A stretch of 64,000 nt of DNA from Litoreibacter roseus (GTDB lineage Bacteria; Pseudomonadota; Alphaproteobacteria; Rhodobacterales; Rhodobacteraceae). Under the pieces are notes generated by a model that saw only the letters and a program-made list of their open reading frames with translations, was not told where the DNA came from and made no database searches. Shown here piece by piece: positions 36,412-45,358 of this stretch. Position 1 is the first letter of the stretch. Every line of letters begins with the position of its first letter. The translations under genes were made by a program, and so were the position numbers. The DNA is taken from positions 434,001 through 498,000 of the forward strand of contig NZ_BLJE01000002.1 in the NCBI RefSeq assembly GCF_009811795.1, given 5' to 3'.

Positions 36412-38628
36412 TTAAACGCCGTAGAAACCGTGTTTGGCGATCGGTAACTCGCGGACGCGCGTGCCGGTCGCAGCGAAGATGGCGTTTGTCAGGGCAGGCG
36501 TCACCGGGGGAACGCCCGGTTCACCGAGACCGCCGGGAGGATTGCCGCTTGGCATGAAATACACGGTCTGCGACGGTGCGTTTTCCATCTGTATCATTCG
36601 GTAGTCCGGAAAATTCTGTTGCACGATCTTGCCACCCTCCAAGGTGATCTCGCCAAAAAGCGCCGAGGTCAGCCCGAAGATGACGGAGCCTTTGATCTGT
36701 GCCTCCCCCGCATCCGGGTTGATTAAACGACCGCAATCAACAACGGATGTGACGTGGTTAACCCGAACTCCACCGTCATCTGAGATGCTTGCATCGACGA
36801 CCTGCGCGACGATTGTTCCGAAGCTTTCGACCATCGCTACGCCTTGTGACCGGCGTGGTTCAAGGTCGGCGCCCCAGCGGGCCTCTTTACCCAACCGTTG
36901 CAGAACAGCGCGCCGCCGTGGGTCGGTTGTGTGATCCAGCCGAAATTGCAGCGGATCCACATCCGCTTCATAAGCAAGCTCATCCATGAAAGTCTCATTG
37001 AAGAACCCCATTTGCGTGAAGTCGACTGCACGCCACGTTCCAACCGGAATGGGACTTGGACATTTGACGCGTTCGATCTGCCGGTTCGGGACATCATAAG
37101 GGAAGGCAAACGGGCGCTCGCTGTCCGGCATCCCGGACGACGCGTCGATATAGGCGTGCGACACGGCAGAGATCCGGGACCCATCGAGCGACCCCGCCAT
37201 CTTGCTTAGGATTGCAGGACGGTAGCTGTCATTTGCCATATCCGCCTCACGGGACCAAATGACCTTAACAGGCTTATCAAGTTGCGCGGCAATGCGGGCA
37301 GCAATGGTGACAAAATCCATATCACCCCGCCGTCCAAACCCACCCCCTAGGTATTGGGAATGGATCGTAACGCTGTCCTTATCATATCCGAGAACATCTG
37401 CCACCGCAGCCTTCGCAAACAGCGGGTTCTGATGACCAACCCAAATTTCACAGGTCGGGTGGGTCACGTGCGCCGTGCAATTCATAGGCTCCATCGTGGC
37501 ATGCGCCAGAAACGGAACCGCGAATGTCGCGTCTATGCGTTTGCCCTGCGCCAGTGACGTTTCGGTATTTCCGGCGCTGTCCATCACCTCCCGCTTTTTG
37601 TGGGCGAGATCGTTCTCATGCAGGGCGCGGATGGCTTCGGATGACAAATCCTGCTGGCCGCCATCCCACGTGACGTTCAACTCTGCCAAGACCTGAGTGG
37701 CCGTCCAGAAACTGGTGGCTGTCACGGCAACGACGTCACCGAGATTTAGAACTTGCCCCAAGCCGTCTCGTTTCCGGACGCCGGATTGGTCTACGGACAG
37801 GGCCCGCGCATCTCTTATCGGCGGCAAAGCGATCGCGGCGTAAATCATCTCTGGCACCTGAACATCCATGCCGAAGACAGCGCGCCCGTTTACTTTTTCC
37901 GGCAGATCCAGACGAGCCTTCGAGGTGCCCACGATCTTGTAGGTGTCGGGATCCTTGAGGTCTGGCTTCAACGAAGGTTCGAACTCTGCGGCGGCAGTTG
38001 CGAGGCTGCCGAAGCTTTCTTTCCGGTTGGATCCAGCGTGCAGCACGTAGCTGTCTTTGGCTTCAAGTTCGGACAGGGGAACGTCCCAGTCTCGTGCCGC
38101 AGCGGCCAAGAGCATACCTTTTGCAGAGGCACCGGCCCGTCGCATTCCGTGATGCCCCGTCAGCCGAATGGCGGTGCTGCCGCCAGTCATCTGCCCGACC
38201 AACCCGCTCGCAATCTGCAAAAAGGAGAAATCTAGAAGAGGGTAGATAAAGGCCGGTATCTCCGCCCCTTCGCCGACAATATAGCCGCGTCCAAGATCGC
38301 TGTTTGTGTACTCATGAAGGGCAGGGGCCTGTTCGATTGAAACGGTGTTCCAGTCCGCCTCCATTTCCTCTGCCAGCATCTGAGCAAGGCCTGTTCCCGC
38401 GCCCTGACCCATTTCAGAATGAGGGATTAAAACTGTAATTTGGTTCTCTGGCGAAACCTTGACCCAGGTGTTCAAGATGGCCTCGTCTGCGTCTTTGACG
38501 GTGTCCGCACTCATCTTGAGTCTGTTTGGTGCGAGCGTCAGCCCAAGCGCCAGACCCCCTCCGATAAGGCCAGCGGAGGCTAAAAATGTTCTGCGTGTCC
38601 ATTTTGCTGCGGTCGATCCCTTGGCCAT
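36412..38628 (-). CDS. Molybdopterin-binding large subunit, Ior/aldehyde oxidase-type
   Basis: The 738-residue protein is like the isoquinoline 1-oxidoreductase beta subunit. It starts with a twin-arginine signal (TRRTFLASAGLIGGG), so it is exported folded with its cofactor. Cofactor and active-site motifs are visible: IPHSEMGQGAGTGLAQMLAE, YLGGGFGRRGDMDF, and the catalytic Glu in GGLGEPGVPPVTPAL. It hydroxylates an N-heterocycle or oxidises an aldehyde. The ATG at 38628 sits 2 nt after the small-subunit stop; upstream in-frame sequence overlaps that gene and lacks the signal peptide start. Confidence 0.9.
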   Translation of the reverse strand: MAKGSTAAKWTRRTFLASAGLIGGGLALGLTLAPNRLKMSADTVKDADEAILNTWVKVSPENQITVLIPHSEMGQGAGTGLAQMLAEEMEADWNTVSIEQAPALHEYTNSDLGRGYIVGEGAEIPAFIYPLLDFSFLQIASGLVGQMTGGSTAIRLTGHHGMRRAGASAKGMLLAAAARDWDVPLSELEAKDSYVLHAGSNRKESFGSLATAAAEFEPSLKPDLKDPDTYKIVGTSKARLDLPEKVNGRAVFGMDVQVPEMIYAAIALPPIRDARALSVDQSGVRKRDGLGQVLNLGDVVAVTATSFWTATQVLAELNVTWDGGQQDLSSEAIRALHENDLAHKKREVMDSAGNTETSLAQGKRIDATFAVPFLAHATMEPMNCTAHVTHPTCEIWVGHQNPLFAKAAVADVLGYDKDSVTIHSQYLGGGFGRRGDMDFVTIAARIAAQLDKPVKVIWSREADMANDSYRPAILSKMAGSLDGSRISAVSHAYIDASSGMPDSERPFAFPYDVPNRQIERVKCPSPIPVGTWRAVDFTQMGFFNETFMDELAYEADVDPLQFRLDHTTDPRRRAVLQRLGKEARWGADLEPRRSQGVAMVESFGTIVAQVVDASISDDGGVRVNHVTSVVDCGRLINPDAGEAQIKGSVIFGLTSALFGEITLEGGKIVQQNFPDYRMIQMENAPSQTVYFMPSGNPPGGLGEPGVPPVTPALTNAIFAATGTRVRELPIAKHGFYGV

Positions 38629-38630
38629 AT

Positions 38631-39095
38631 CTAGCCCCCCTGACGCGCTTTGGCTGCGGTGTGAATCGCGTTCCGGACTCGATCGTATGTTCCGCATCTG
38701 CAGATATTCGTCATCGCGGCATTGATATCTTCGTCCGTTGGGTTTGGTATTTCCTGTAGCAGAGCTTCGGCGGCCATTATCATGCCCGACTGGCAGTACC
38801 CGCACTGTGGGACTTGATGCTCGAGCCACGCGGTTTGAAGCGGGTTTGATGTGCCGTCGATGTCAAGGTCTTCAATGGTCCGCACATTTCGCTCCGCCAC
38901 GGCCTCGACCGGAAGAACACATGTGCGCATTGCAATCCCGTCCACGTGTACGGTGCAGGCACCACATGCCGCAATTCCGCATCCAAATTTGGTACCCGTC
39001 AGCTGAAAGTCTTCTCGAATGACCCAAAGCAGTGGTTTTTCCGGGTCAACATCGGCGGTTACGGCATCCCCATTTAACGTGAAGCTGATTGACAC
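38631..39095 (-). CDS. [2Fe-2S] small subunit of the molybdenum hydroxylase
   Basis: The 154-residue ferredoxin-type subunit is IorA-like. It has the plant-type cluster motif KFGCGIAACGACTVHVDG and the second cluster CGYCQSGMIM / NICRCGTYDRVR. It passes electrons from the Mo centre to an acceptor, possibly a cytochrome, since no FAD subunit is nearby. It heads the operon. The upstream region has two ATACGA-type sites. Confidence 0.94.
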   Translation of the reverse strand: MSISFTLNGDAVTADVDPEKPLLWVIREDFQLTGTKFGCGIAACGACTVHVDGIAMRTCVLPVEAVAERNVRTIEDLDIDGTSNPLQTAWLEHQVPQCGYCQSGMIMAAEALLQEIPNPTDEDINAAMTNICRCGTYDRVRNAIHTAAKARQGG

Positions 39096-39441
39096 GCAGT
39101 TGCTCCCAATACGATTTCCGAATGGAGCTTAATATACGAAAATCGTAATGTACACAAAACATATTAATTTGAAGCTTTAAGTTTTCGTGTTGGAGATAAA
39201 TGCCTTTGATCAGGCTTTCTCGATGGCATTCTTTGAGTGTTGGAGCGGCTCGCAATTGCGTGGCGATCCACACCATACATCTGTGATTTCCGAAAAGACC
39301 TGAGCGAATTCCGTAACTATGGCGATCTTGCGAAGTTTCTGGCCAGATTGCATCGGATCAAGGACGCGTTGCTAAAGAGCGCTGAGATGGGCTTAGACTA
39401 CGATGCACCACACTTGAGACAGGATCCCTTGTCGGGTCGGA
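39096..39441. other. 346-nt AT-rich region without a clear gene
   Basis: This holds the promoter and operators of the Mo-hydroxylase operon at its left end. The rest is AT-rich with only short open frames; one of 80 codons starts with TTG at 39237 and has no recognisable family. I see no terminator or mobile-element trace. Confidence 0.5.
39109..39147. promoter_or_regulatory. Paired ATACGA operator candidates before the Mo-hydroxylase operon
   Basis: TACGAAAATCGTA (39135-39147) is a 5+3+5 palindrome. ATACGATTTCCGA (39109-39121) repeats its half. Both lie 14-52 nt upstream of the small-subunit ATG, as expected for MarR repression. Confidence 0.45.
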
Positions 39442-39807
39442 TCAGAACATCTCTATGTCGCGCATCTTTCTTTTCCTAGGTCTAGAAACCGGTTCATCCG
39501 CACCAGACAGACGCCTTCTCAAAGCGCCGAGTTTAACATGCTCTAGGCTCCTATGAATACGATCATCCGTGAATTCAGGCGCCGCGCCGGACAATCCATT
39601 TAGAAGGTTCCGGAGGTCAAGCAAGGTCTGGTCAGCCACATCGAATTCTTGCAGCGTTTCAATCGACATATCAAAATCGTTTGGATCGGCAGTGTGCAAT
39701 AAGTCGGATACGCAGGCTTCTAGGCGCCCTAAACGCTCTGACACACTTATGAGTTCCTCGGCCGCATTCTTGAGCAATTTGCCCATCTCATATCTTGCTT
39801 CCGGCAT
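39442..39807 (-). CDS. Unknown small protein ending the chemotaxis operon
   Basis: The 121-residue, mostly helical protein begins MPEARYEMGKLLKNAAEELI and has a conserved-looking SIETLQEFDVADQTLLDLRN segment and a basic tail (SRPRKRKMRD). It overlaps the second cheY at the stop/start junction, so it is part of the che operon. The pattern loosely recalls helical CheY-phosphatase or adaptor proteins, but no catalytic CheZ motif was confirmed. The function is open. Confidence 0.6.
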   Translation of the reverse strand: MPEARYEMGKLLKNAAEELISVSERLGRLEACVSDLLHTADPNDFDMSIETLQEFDVADQTLLDLRNLLNGLSGAAPEFTDDRIHRSLEHVKLGALRRRLSGADEPVSRPRKRKMRDIEMF

Positions 39808-40193
39808 CAGAACTTACCAACTACTTTTTCGATACAGAGCTTCATATCTTTCGCTGAGAACGGCTTTTTGATAAAGTTGTTCAAGCCAAGGCTCTGCCCT
39901 TTTTTCAGGATATCCTGCGTCGGTGTGCCGGTTACAAGGATAAAACCGATGCGCTGGGTCGCCTGGTTTTGCCGCAACGCCTGAAGCAGGCCGAGGCCGT
40001 CCATACCAGGCATGTTCATGTCCGACAAAACCAGATGGACGGGTTTGGCAGACAGAGTGGCCAAAGCTGCCCGACCATCGTTTTCGGTCTGAATATTCCA
40101 CAAGCCGATGTCGTTGAGCGACTGGGTGATCAAACCGCGACTTGTCGACATGTCATCGACAACCATCAGCTTGAGCGCTTCTCTAAGGCTCAT
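39807..40193 (-). CDS. cheY: CheY-like single-domain response regulator (second copy)
   Basis: The 128-residue receiver has acid pair Asp13/Asp14 (MVVDDMSTSR), phospho-acceptor Asp58 (LVLSDMNMPGMDG), Thr in LVTGTP and Lys in FIKKPFS. I use the ATG at 40193; upstream in-frame starts enter cheR. It has no output domain, so it may bind the flagellar switch or act as a phosphate sink. It differs in sequence from the first CheY of this operon. Confidence 0.9.
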   Translation of the reverse strand: MSLREALKLMVVDDMSTSRGLITQSLNDIGLWNIQTENDGRAALATLSAKPVHLVLSDMNMPGMDGLGLLQALRQNQATQRIGFILVTGTPTQDILKKGQSLGLNNFIKKPFSAKDMKLCIEKVVGKF

Positions 40194-40206
40194 ATCTGAT
40201 CTCCGC

Positions 40207-41091
40207 TCACAATTCGTCCTCAACGGCCATGCCATGCGCCAACTTCTGGTATACGGTCACACCAACATTCTTGAACTTGCGTCGAGTTCCGGGCGTCAAC
40301 CGTTCCGAATGTCCCATCAGAAGCGTTCCACCGTCCACCATTTGCTGATGAAATCGGTCCCAAAGACGATCTTGGGTCGCCTTGTCAAAGTAGATCGCCA
40401 CGTTCCGGCAGAAAATGACGTCAAATTTGCCGGACATGGGCCATACGTCGACCAAGTTGAGTTTTGCAAAGGAGATCAGCGCTCTGGGGACGGGTCCTAC
40501 GGAGTAGCCGCTCTCGGTCTTTGTCAAATAGTTTCGTCTCTGTTCAGCTGAGATAGCTTCACATTCTGTTTCCGGGTATTCGCCGATTTCTGCGACGTCC
40601 AAAATAGTTGAATCGATATCCGTGCCCAAGACCTTGATATCGAGGCTTTGCACGTCGGAACAATGGTCAAGAAGGCAAAAGGCGATTGAGTACGGCTCCT
40701 GCCCGGCTGAACACCCCGCAGACCAAATCCGGACTCGCTCACCCCGGCGCGCCTTTGCGATAAGCGGTGGCAGAAGCTCAGTGGTGAGATAGTCGAAATG
40801 ATGACGTTCGCGGAAGAAGTGGGTCACGTTTGTCGTAAGCGCTCCTAGAAGAAGCTTGCATTCCTCTTCACCCCTTTCGCTTTCCACGTAGTCGCAATAT
40901 GCGGAAAAACTGTTCAAGTTTAGTGCGCGCAAGCGTTTCGTTAGGCGTGAGTAGACAAGATTCTTCTTTGTGGGCTGCAGTGCCAAACCGTAATTTGAAT
41001 GCGCCAATCTGGAGATCCGAAGAAAATCAGCATCCGTGTAGAGAAAGCCTTTTGGTGCTGCGTCTTGTTTTACTGTGTGAGCCGTTCTCAT
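40207..41091 (-). CDS. cheR: Chemoreceptor glutamate methyltransferase CheR
   Basis: CheR methylates receptor glutamates with SAM during adaptation. The 294-residue protein has an N-terminal helical domain, the NVTHFFRERHHF substrate motif, the SAM motif WSAGCSAGQEPYSIA and the CRNVAIYFDKATQ motif. It overlaps cheW by ATGA. No cheB demethylase gene accompanies it in this operon. Confidence 0.95.
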   Translation of the reverse strand: MRTAHTVKQDAAPKGFLYTDADFLRISRLAHSNYGLALQPTKKNLVYSRLTKRLRALNLNSFSAYCDYVESERGEEECKLLLGALTTNVTHFFRERHHFDYLTTELLPPLIAKARRGERVRIWSAGCSAGQEPYSIAFCLLDHCSDVQSLDIKVLGTDIDSTILDVAEIGEYPETECEAISAEQRRNYLTKTESGYSVGPVPRALISFAKLNLVDVWPMSGKFDVIFCRNVAIYFDKATQDRLWDRFHQQMVDGGTLLMGHSERLTPGTRRKFKNVGVTVYQKLAHGMAVEDEL

Positions 41092-41558
41092 TCGGCCACC
41101 AATTTGCTGCTTGGCGACAGAATTGCCTCAAGATCTATTAATCGGGTTATGTCGTCATCGACGCTTGCAAAGCCTTGAATGTAACTAATGACTTCCTCGT
41201 CCCCAATGTTCGGCCGCGGCTGGATGGCGTCGGGATCTAGGCTCAGGATCTCCGAGACGGAATCAACGAGCATGCCGATCATTTGATCCCCAATCGCTGC
41301 GATGATTATAACATTACGCTCGTCTGGGGTGAGTTTCCCGAAGCCAAGACGTGCAGATAGGTCGAACACGGGAATAACGGAACCGCGCAAGTTAATGACG
41401 CCCAAAACATAGTCAGGGGCATGAGGCAGGACGGTCGCAGGCGACCACCGGCGAATTTCCCGAATTTGGGAAATTTCTAGACAGAACGACTGGTCGCCGA
41501 CAAAGAAGGAGACAAATTCGGACCCTATTACATCAGGTTGTTCAAGCGCTTGCTGCAT
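41088..41558 (-). CDS. cheW: Chemotaxis coupling protein CheW
   Basis: The 156-residue SH3-like adaptor links receptors to CheA: LEISQIREIRRW, VLGVINLRGSVIPVFDLSAR and IGMLVDSVSEIL are family motifs. It overlaps cheA by 17 nt and cheR by 4 nt. Confidence 0.95.
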   Translation of the reverse strand: MQQALEQPDVIGSEFVSFFVGDQSFCLEISQIREIRRWSPATVLPHAPDYVLGVINLRGSVIPVFDLSARLGFGKLTPDERNVIIIAAIGDQMIGMLVDSVSEILSLDPDAIQPRPNIGDEEVISYIQGFASVDDDITRLIDLEAILSPSSKLVAE

Positions 41559-43629
41559 GGAGGGCCTCGCCTTTGGGGGTGGTCATATGCGGGGAGTGGA
41601 CCCCGGGCTTTGCGGACATCGTCAACGTATCCGGATCTAGGATCAGAGCGATTTTGCCGTCACCCAGAATTGTCGCTGCCGAAATTCCTGGGATCGCGCC
41701 GTAGTTGCCGTCGAGACCTTTGATCACGACTTGCCGCTGGTCTGAAAGGTCATCTACTGCCAAAGCAAACTGGCCAAGACCCTCGGCTTCTACGAGAAGT
41801 AAGACCTGATCTTTGTAATCGATCGGCTGGGCTCGCAGGCCAAGTTGGGTGGCTACATCGAAGATTGGCACGTTCAGCCCGCGAATGCGCAGCATCCAGT
41901 TTTTTGTGCCTATGGCATCAAGGTCCCGCACGGTTGGTCTAATCGTCTCGAGCACCGAAGAGATTGGAATGACCATCGTCTGGTCGGCCACCTGAACGAT
42001 CATGCCGTCCAGAACAGCCAGTGTGAGGGGAAGCACGATGGAGAATGTTGATCCCTTGCCCGGCGCCGAGGTGATGGACATGCGGCCACCCAGAGACGTG
42101 ATCGCGTTCTTGACAACGTCCATACCGACACCGCGTCCGGACAAATCGGAGACTTCGACAGCTGTTGAAAACCCGGGCAGGAACAAGAGGTTGTCAATTT
42201 CGGAGTTCGAAAGCTCCGCGTCCTGCGGGACAAGCCCCTTAGACATCGCTGTTTCAAGAATTTTTGCCCGGTTAAGGCCCGCACCGTCATCGGAAATACT
42301 GATAATGACATGGCCTGATCTGTGGGTCGCGGTGAGACGAATGTTTCCGGTTGCGTCTTTCCCAGCCGCGACACGTTTTTCCGAAGGTTCGATCCCGTGA
42401 TCGACTGCGTTCCGGATCATGTGCGTGAGTGGATCAGCAATGCGCTCAATGACCGTTTTATCGATCTCCGTCCCTTCTCCGTCCGTAAGGAGCCGAACCT
42501 TTTTGTTCGATGCCATCATGGTTTCCCGAACGACCCGGGACATCCGCTGAAAGAGCGGCTTGATCGGCTGTGCGCGGATCGACATCACCCCTTCCTGGAT
42601 TTCTCGAGCGAGGTTTTGATAGGCCTCCAACTCGCTGGGAAGGCCGCTGCTTGAGGAAATTTCGGCCTCATCGATAAGCTGGCTGATCCGTGCTTGATTG
42701 ATGATCAACTCCCCAACGACATTGACCAAGCGGTCTACGCGGTCCAGATCCACACGCAGAGTTTTCTTGGCAGGGGCAGCAGCGCGAGGTTTTGTCTCTT
42801 GAACGGGGAGAGTATCGGTATCATCGGTCTCGAGATCCGCGTCAGCGTCCGTCGGAATGTCAAAGACCGCAGATTCTTTAGTCAATTCAGCTATGTCGAG
42901 ATCACAAAGATCCTCGACAAATTCAAAGACTTCGCGGATCTGATCCTCGTCGGCCGTTGTTTCGAGTGCCAGATGCCAAGAGAGATAGAGGTTTTGCCAG
43001 TCCAGCTTCCTCAAGTCAGGCACGGAGGCTGTTTCGACCCGTACCGACACTGTTCCAAGGTCAGCCAGAGCGTCCAACAAAAGCTCAGGTTCATGGCCAT
43101 TCTTTAGAAGGTCCGCCGTGGGTGTAAATTCAATCTCGAAGGTCGTTCTTCCCGGTTCTTCCGTCACAATCGGCTCGTCGAGCGAGAATGTGATCGCCTC
43201 AAAACCGAAATCATCGGACTGGTCATCTATCCCGGCTTTAACGGTGTCGCCCAAGTATGTTTCGAGCGACGCAAGAATTGAAGTTGTCCCACTATCGGCT
43301 CTGTTCGTTCCTGAGCGCCCGTCTTCAACGAGGTTATTCAGGTGATCGGACGAATGCTGCAATACTGCAAGAAGACCGCTGTCGAGCACTATTTTGCCTT
43401 CTCGCAAAAGATCGAGAACTGTCTCAAACGCATGGGCAAATGCAACGATGGCGTCCATGCTAAACGCGCCGGCGCCACCTTTGATGGAATGAACGGCTCT
43501 GAAGATCGCATGAACGGTGTCGTCCGTTGCCGTGCCGTCTTCGAGTTCAGATAACCCGTCGGTCAAAGCTTCCAGAAGCTCGTCACATTCTTCAAAGAAT
43601 GTATCGCGGATGGTGTTGGGCGCGCTCAT
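41542..43629 (-). CDS. cheA: Chemotaxis histidine kinase CheA
   Basis: The 695-residue protein has an Hpt domain with phospho-acceptor His47 (AVHSIKGGAGAF), a middle acidic linker, dimerisation helices from TLRVDLDRVDRLVNVVGELI, a HATPase (THMIRNAVDHGIE, ISDDGAGLNRAKI, DLSGRGVGMDVVKN) and a CheW-like domain at the C-terminus. All kinase elements are intact. It lies 4 nt after cheY. Confidence 0.96.
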   Translation of the reverse strand: MSAPNTIRDTFFEECDELLEALTDGLSELEDGTATDDTVHAIFRAVHSIKGGAGAFSMDAIVAFAHAFETVLDLLREGKIVLDSGLLAVLQHSSDHLNNLVEDGRSGTNRADSGTTSILASLETYLGDTVKAGIDDQSDDFGFEAITFSLDEPIVTEEPGRTTFEIEFTPTADLLKNGHEPELLLDALADLGTVSVRVETASVPDLRKLDWQNLYLSWHLALETTADEDQIREVFEFVEDLCDLDIAELTKESAVFDIPTDADADLETDDTDTLPVQETKPRAAAPAKKTLRVDLDRVDRLVNVVGELIINQARISQLIDEAEISSSSGLPSELEAYQNLAREIQEGVMSIRAQPIKPLFQRMSRVVRETMMASNKKVRLLTDGEGTEIDKTVIERIADPLTHMIRNAVDHGIEPSEKRVAAGKDATGNIRLTATHRSGHVIISISDDGAGLNRAKILETAMSKGLVPQDAELSNSEIDNLLFLPGFSTAVEVSDLSGRGVGMDVVKNAITSLGGRMSITSAPGKGSTFSIVLPLTLAVLDGMIVQVADQTMVIPISSVLETIRPTVRDLDAIGTKNWMLRIRGLNVPIFDVATQLGLRAQPIDYKDQVLLLVEAEGLGQFALAVDDLSDQRQVVIKGLDGNYGAIPGISAATILGDGKIALILDPDTLTMSAKPGVHSPHMTTPKGEALHAASA

Positions 43630-43633
43630 CTGA

Positions 43634-44002
43634 TCAGGCCCCAGCGACCCGCTTCAAAACCGTAATCAGGGACTCATCTTCAAATGGCTTTACGATCCAG
43701 CCGGTCGCGCCGGCCTCCCGCGCCCGTTTTTTCAGGGTCACCGCGCTTTCCGTTGTCAAAACCAGAATTGGAACGTTTTGATTTTCGGTTCCAGTCCGAA
43801 TGCCGTCGATTACACCAAACCCGTCAAGGTTGGGCATGTTGATGTCGGTTATCACAACGTCAGGTTTCACTTCATTGTATCGGGCGATGCCATCCACACC
43901 ATCCACTGCGTCGAAGAACTCGAAACCGGCGGCTTCTATGGACATGCGCAGAAGATCGCGAATTGTACGAGAATCGTCGATGGCAAGAACCTTGGTTTTC
44001 AT
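43634..44002 (-). CDS. cheY: Chemotaxis response regulator CheY
   Basis: The 122-residue receiver has Asp9/Asp10 (AIDDSRTIRD), phospho-acceptor Asp53 (VVITDINMPNLDG), Thr in LTTESA and Lys in IVKPFED. Being next to cheA and close to classical CheY in sequence, it is the likely motor-binding regulator. It overlaps the STAS gene by ATGA. Confidence 0.94.
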   Translation of the reverse strand: MKTKVLAIDDSRTIRDLLRMSIEAAGFEFFDAVDGVDGIARYNEVKPDVVITDINMPNLDGFGVIDGIRTGTENQNVPILVLTTESAVTLKKRAREAGATGWIVKPFEDESLITVLKRVAGA

Positions 44003-44289
44003 TCTGTTTCGCTTTCTTCGAAGGCATTTTCCGAAAAGCCCATGGACCTTAAGCTTTTTTGAAATTGGTCGGACGGTTCCGTCAGAGTCAGCGTCTGGCC
44101 GGTTTGTTGAAACTCTTTCGCGATGACGAAAAGCAGCTGCGCATTCAGTGCGCCCAGCCGTCTGACATCCTTTGCGTTCACGTCGAGCGTGGCATTTTGC
44201 GGAAGGTTTATGGCAAGCTTGTAGAGCTGTTCTGATACGTCCCGATTGGGGCGTTCTGGCAACTTGAAGCTCTGAACATCGGCTGACAT
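43999..44289 (-). CDS. STAS-domain protein of the chemotaxis operon
   Basis: The 96-residue protein has an anti-sigma-antagonist-like STAS fold: LPQNATLDVNAKDVRRLGAL, then NAQLLFVIAKEF and GQTLTLTEPSDQFQKSL. Such proteins head several alphaproteobacterial che operons; their role there is unclear. The expected phospho-Ser position reads as part of RLGALN, so regulation by phosphorylation is uncertain. I use the ATG at 44289 instead of the in-frame start at 44310, because the STAS fold starts right after it. Confidence 0.8.
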   Translation of the reverse strand: MSADVQSFKLPERPNRDVSEQLYKLAINLPQNATLDVNAKDVRRLGALNAQLLFVIAKEFQQTGQTLTLTEPSDQFQKSLRSMGFSENAFEESETE

Positions 44290-44556
44290 CGCGACCCTAT
44301 AATAAGCCAATACATACGCTTGTGCGGATCAAAGCATCTGGAGATGACTGTCTGCACAGAGCTTGGTTAGAACAGGACTATTAACAATTGGTTGGGATCT
44401 GCAGATGGCATTTGGAAATGCTACCGACGACCACGAAGGCAACGGAATCGACTTCGCGTGCCAACGGCCATGGCCCAGGCAGAGGCTGTCGACCGGGAAA
44501 TTTATAATGGCGGCGTGCACTTGTGAAGGTAACACTTGCGATCTACATGCCCACCC
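44290..44556. promoter_or_regulatory. Divergent control region, che operon / S49 peptidase
   Basis: This is 267 nt without a gene. TTAACAATTGGTT (44379-44391) is a partial CtrA-like site about 90 nt before the STAS gene. CtrA is known to control chemotaxis genes in several Roseobacters, but this match lacks the last half-site. No other clear element was seen. Confidence 0.35.
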
Positions 44557-45357
44557 ATGAAACGCTATATCCCCTTCGTGAAAACGCCGCCCCGGGTCTC
44601 TGTTGTTCGCATGAGTGGTGTGATCGCCGCTGGCGGGCGCGGGGCCAGTCTGAACGACGCGGCATTGGCGCCGCTGCTTGATAAGGCGTTTCGGCGCGGA
44701 AAGCCGTCGGCTGTGGCTTTGTTGCTCAACTCACCCGGGGGATCGCCAGTGCAATCCTCGTTGATTGGGGCCCGCATCCGCCGCTTGGCAGAAGAACATG
44801 AAATGCCGGTCTTTGCTTTTGTCGAAGATGTTGCTGCGTCCGGTGGTTATTGGCTTGCTGCCGCTGCAGATGAGATATTCTTGGACGAAAGCTCCATCGT
44901 CGGATCGATCGGTGTGATTTCCGCCTCATTCGGTTTCAACGAATTTATGCAGCGGCAGGGGATTGAGCGGCGGGTTTATACGGCAGGCAAGGACAAATCG
45001 ATGCTTGATCCGTTTCGGCCCGAGCGTGCTGAGGATGTTGAGCGGCTTAAGACATTGCAGGCCCAGATCCATGATACGTTCATCGCCCATGTCAAAAAAC
45101 GCCGTGCTGATAAGCTCAGCGACGACGACGATCTGTTCACTGGTGAAATCTGGGTCGGGCAGCGGGCCATTGACGTCGGACTGGCCGATCAGATCGGACA
45201 TCTGGTGCCTGCCATGAAGGATCGCTTCGGTGATGATGTGGCCTTCACAGTCTACGGTCAGAGGCGGCCGTTACTTCAAAGGTTCGGTGCGCGGATAGTT
45301 TCGGATGCGTTCGATCAATTGGATGACAAGGCCCAATGGGCGCGCTACGGATTGTAG
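44557..45357 (+). CDS. S49 family signal-peptide-peptidase-like protease
   Basis: The 266-residue, single-domain SppA/SohB-type serine protease has catalytic Ser95 in AASGGYWLA and Lys147 in AGKDKSML. The 52-residue spacing matches bacterial SppA. SIVGSIGVISASFGFNEF is a typical core. There is no N-terminal transmembrane helix, so it may be cytoplasmic or peripheral. I chose the ATG at 44557 over one at 44536. The microprotein gene follows directly. Confidence 0.9.
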   Translation: MKRYIPFVKTPPRVSVVRMSGVIAAGGRGASLNDAALAPLLDKAFRRGKPSAVALLLNSPGGSPVQSSLIGARIRRLAEEHEMPVFAFVEDVAASGGYWLAAAADEIFLDESSIVGSIGVISASFGFNEFMQRQGIERRVYTAGKDKSMLDPFRPERAEDVERLKTLQAQIHDTFIAHVKKRRADKLSDDDDLFTGEIWVGQRAIDVGLADQIGHLVPAMKDRFGDDVAFTVYGQRRPLLQRFGARIVSDAFDQLDDKAQWARYGL

Positions 45358-45358
45358 C

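Noticed and set aside
39237-39479. 80-codon plus-strand frame in the gap before the che operon
   Set aside because: It begins with TTG, has no ribosome site or known family, and overlaps the end of the last che-operon gene.
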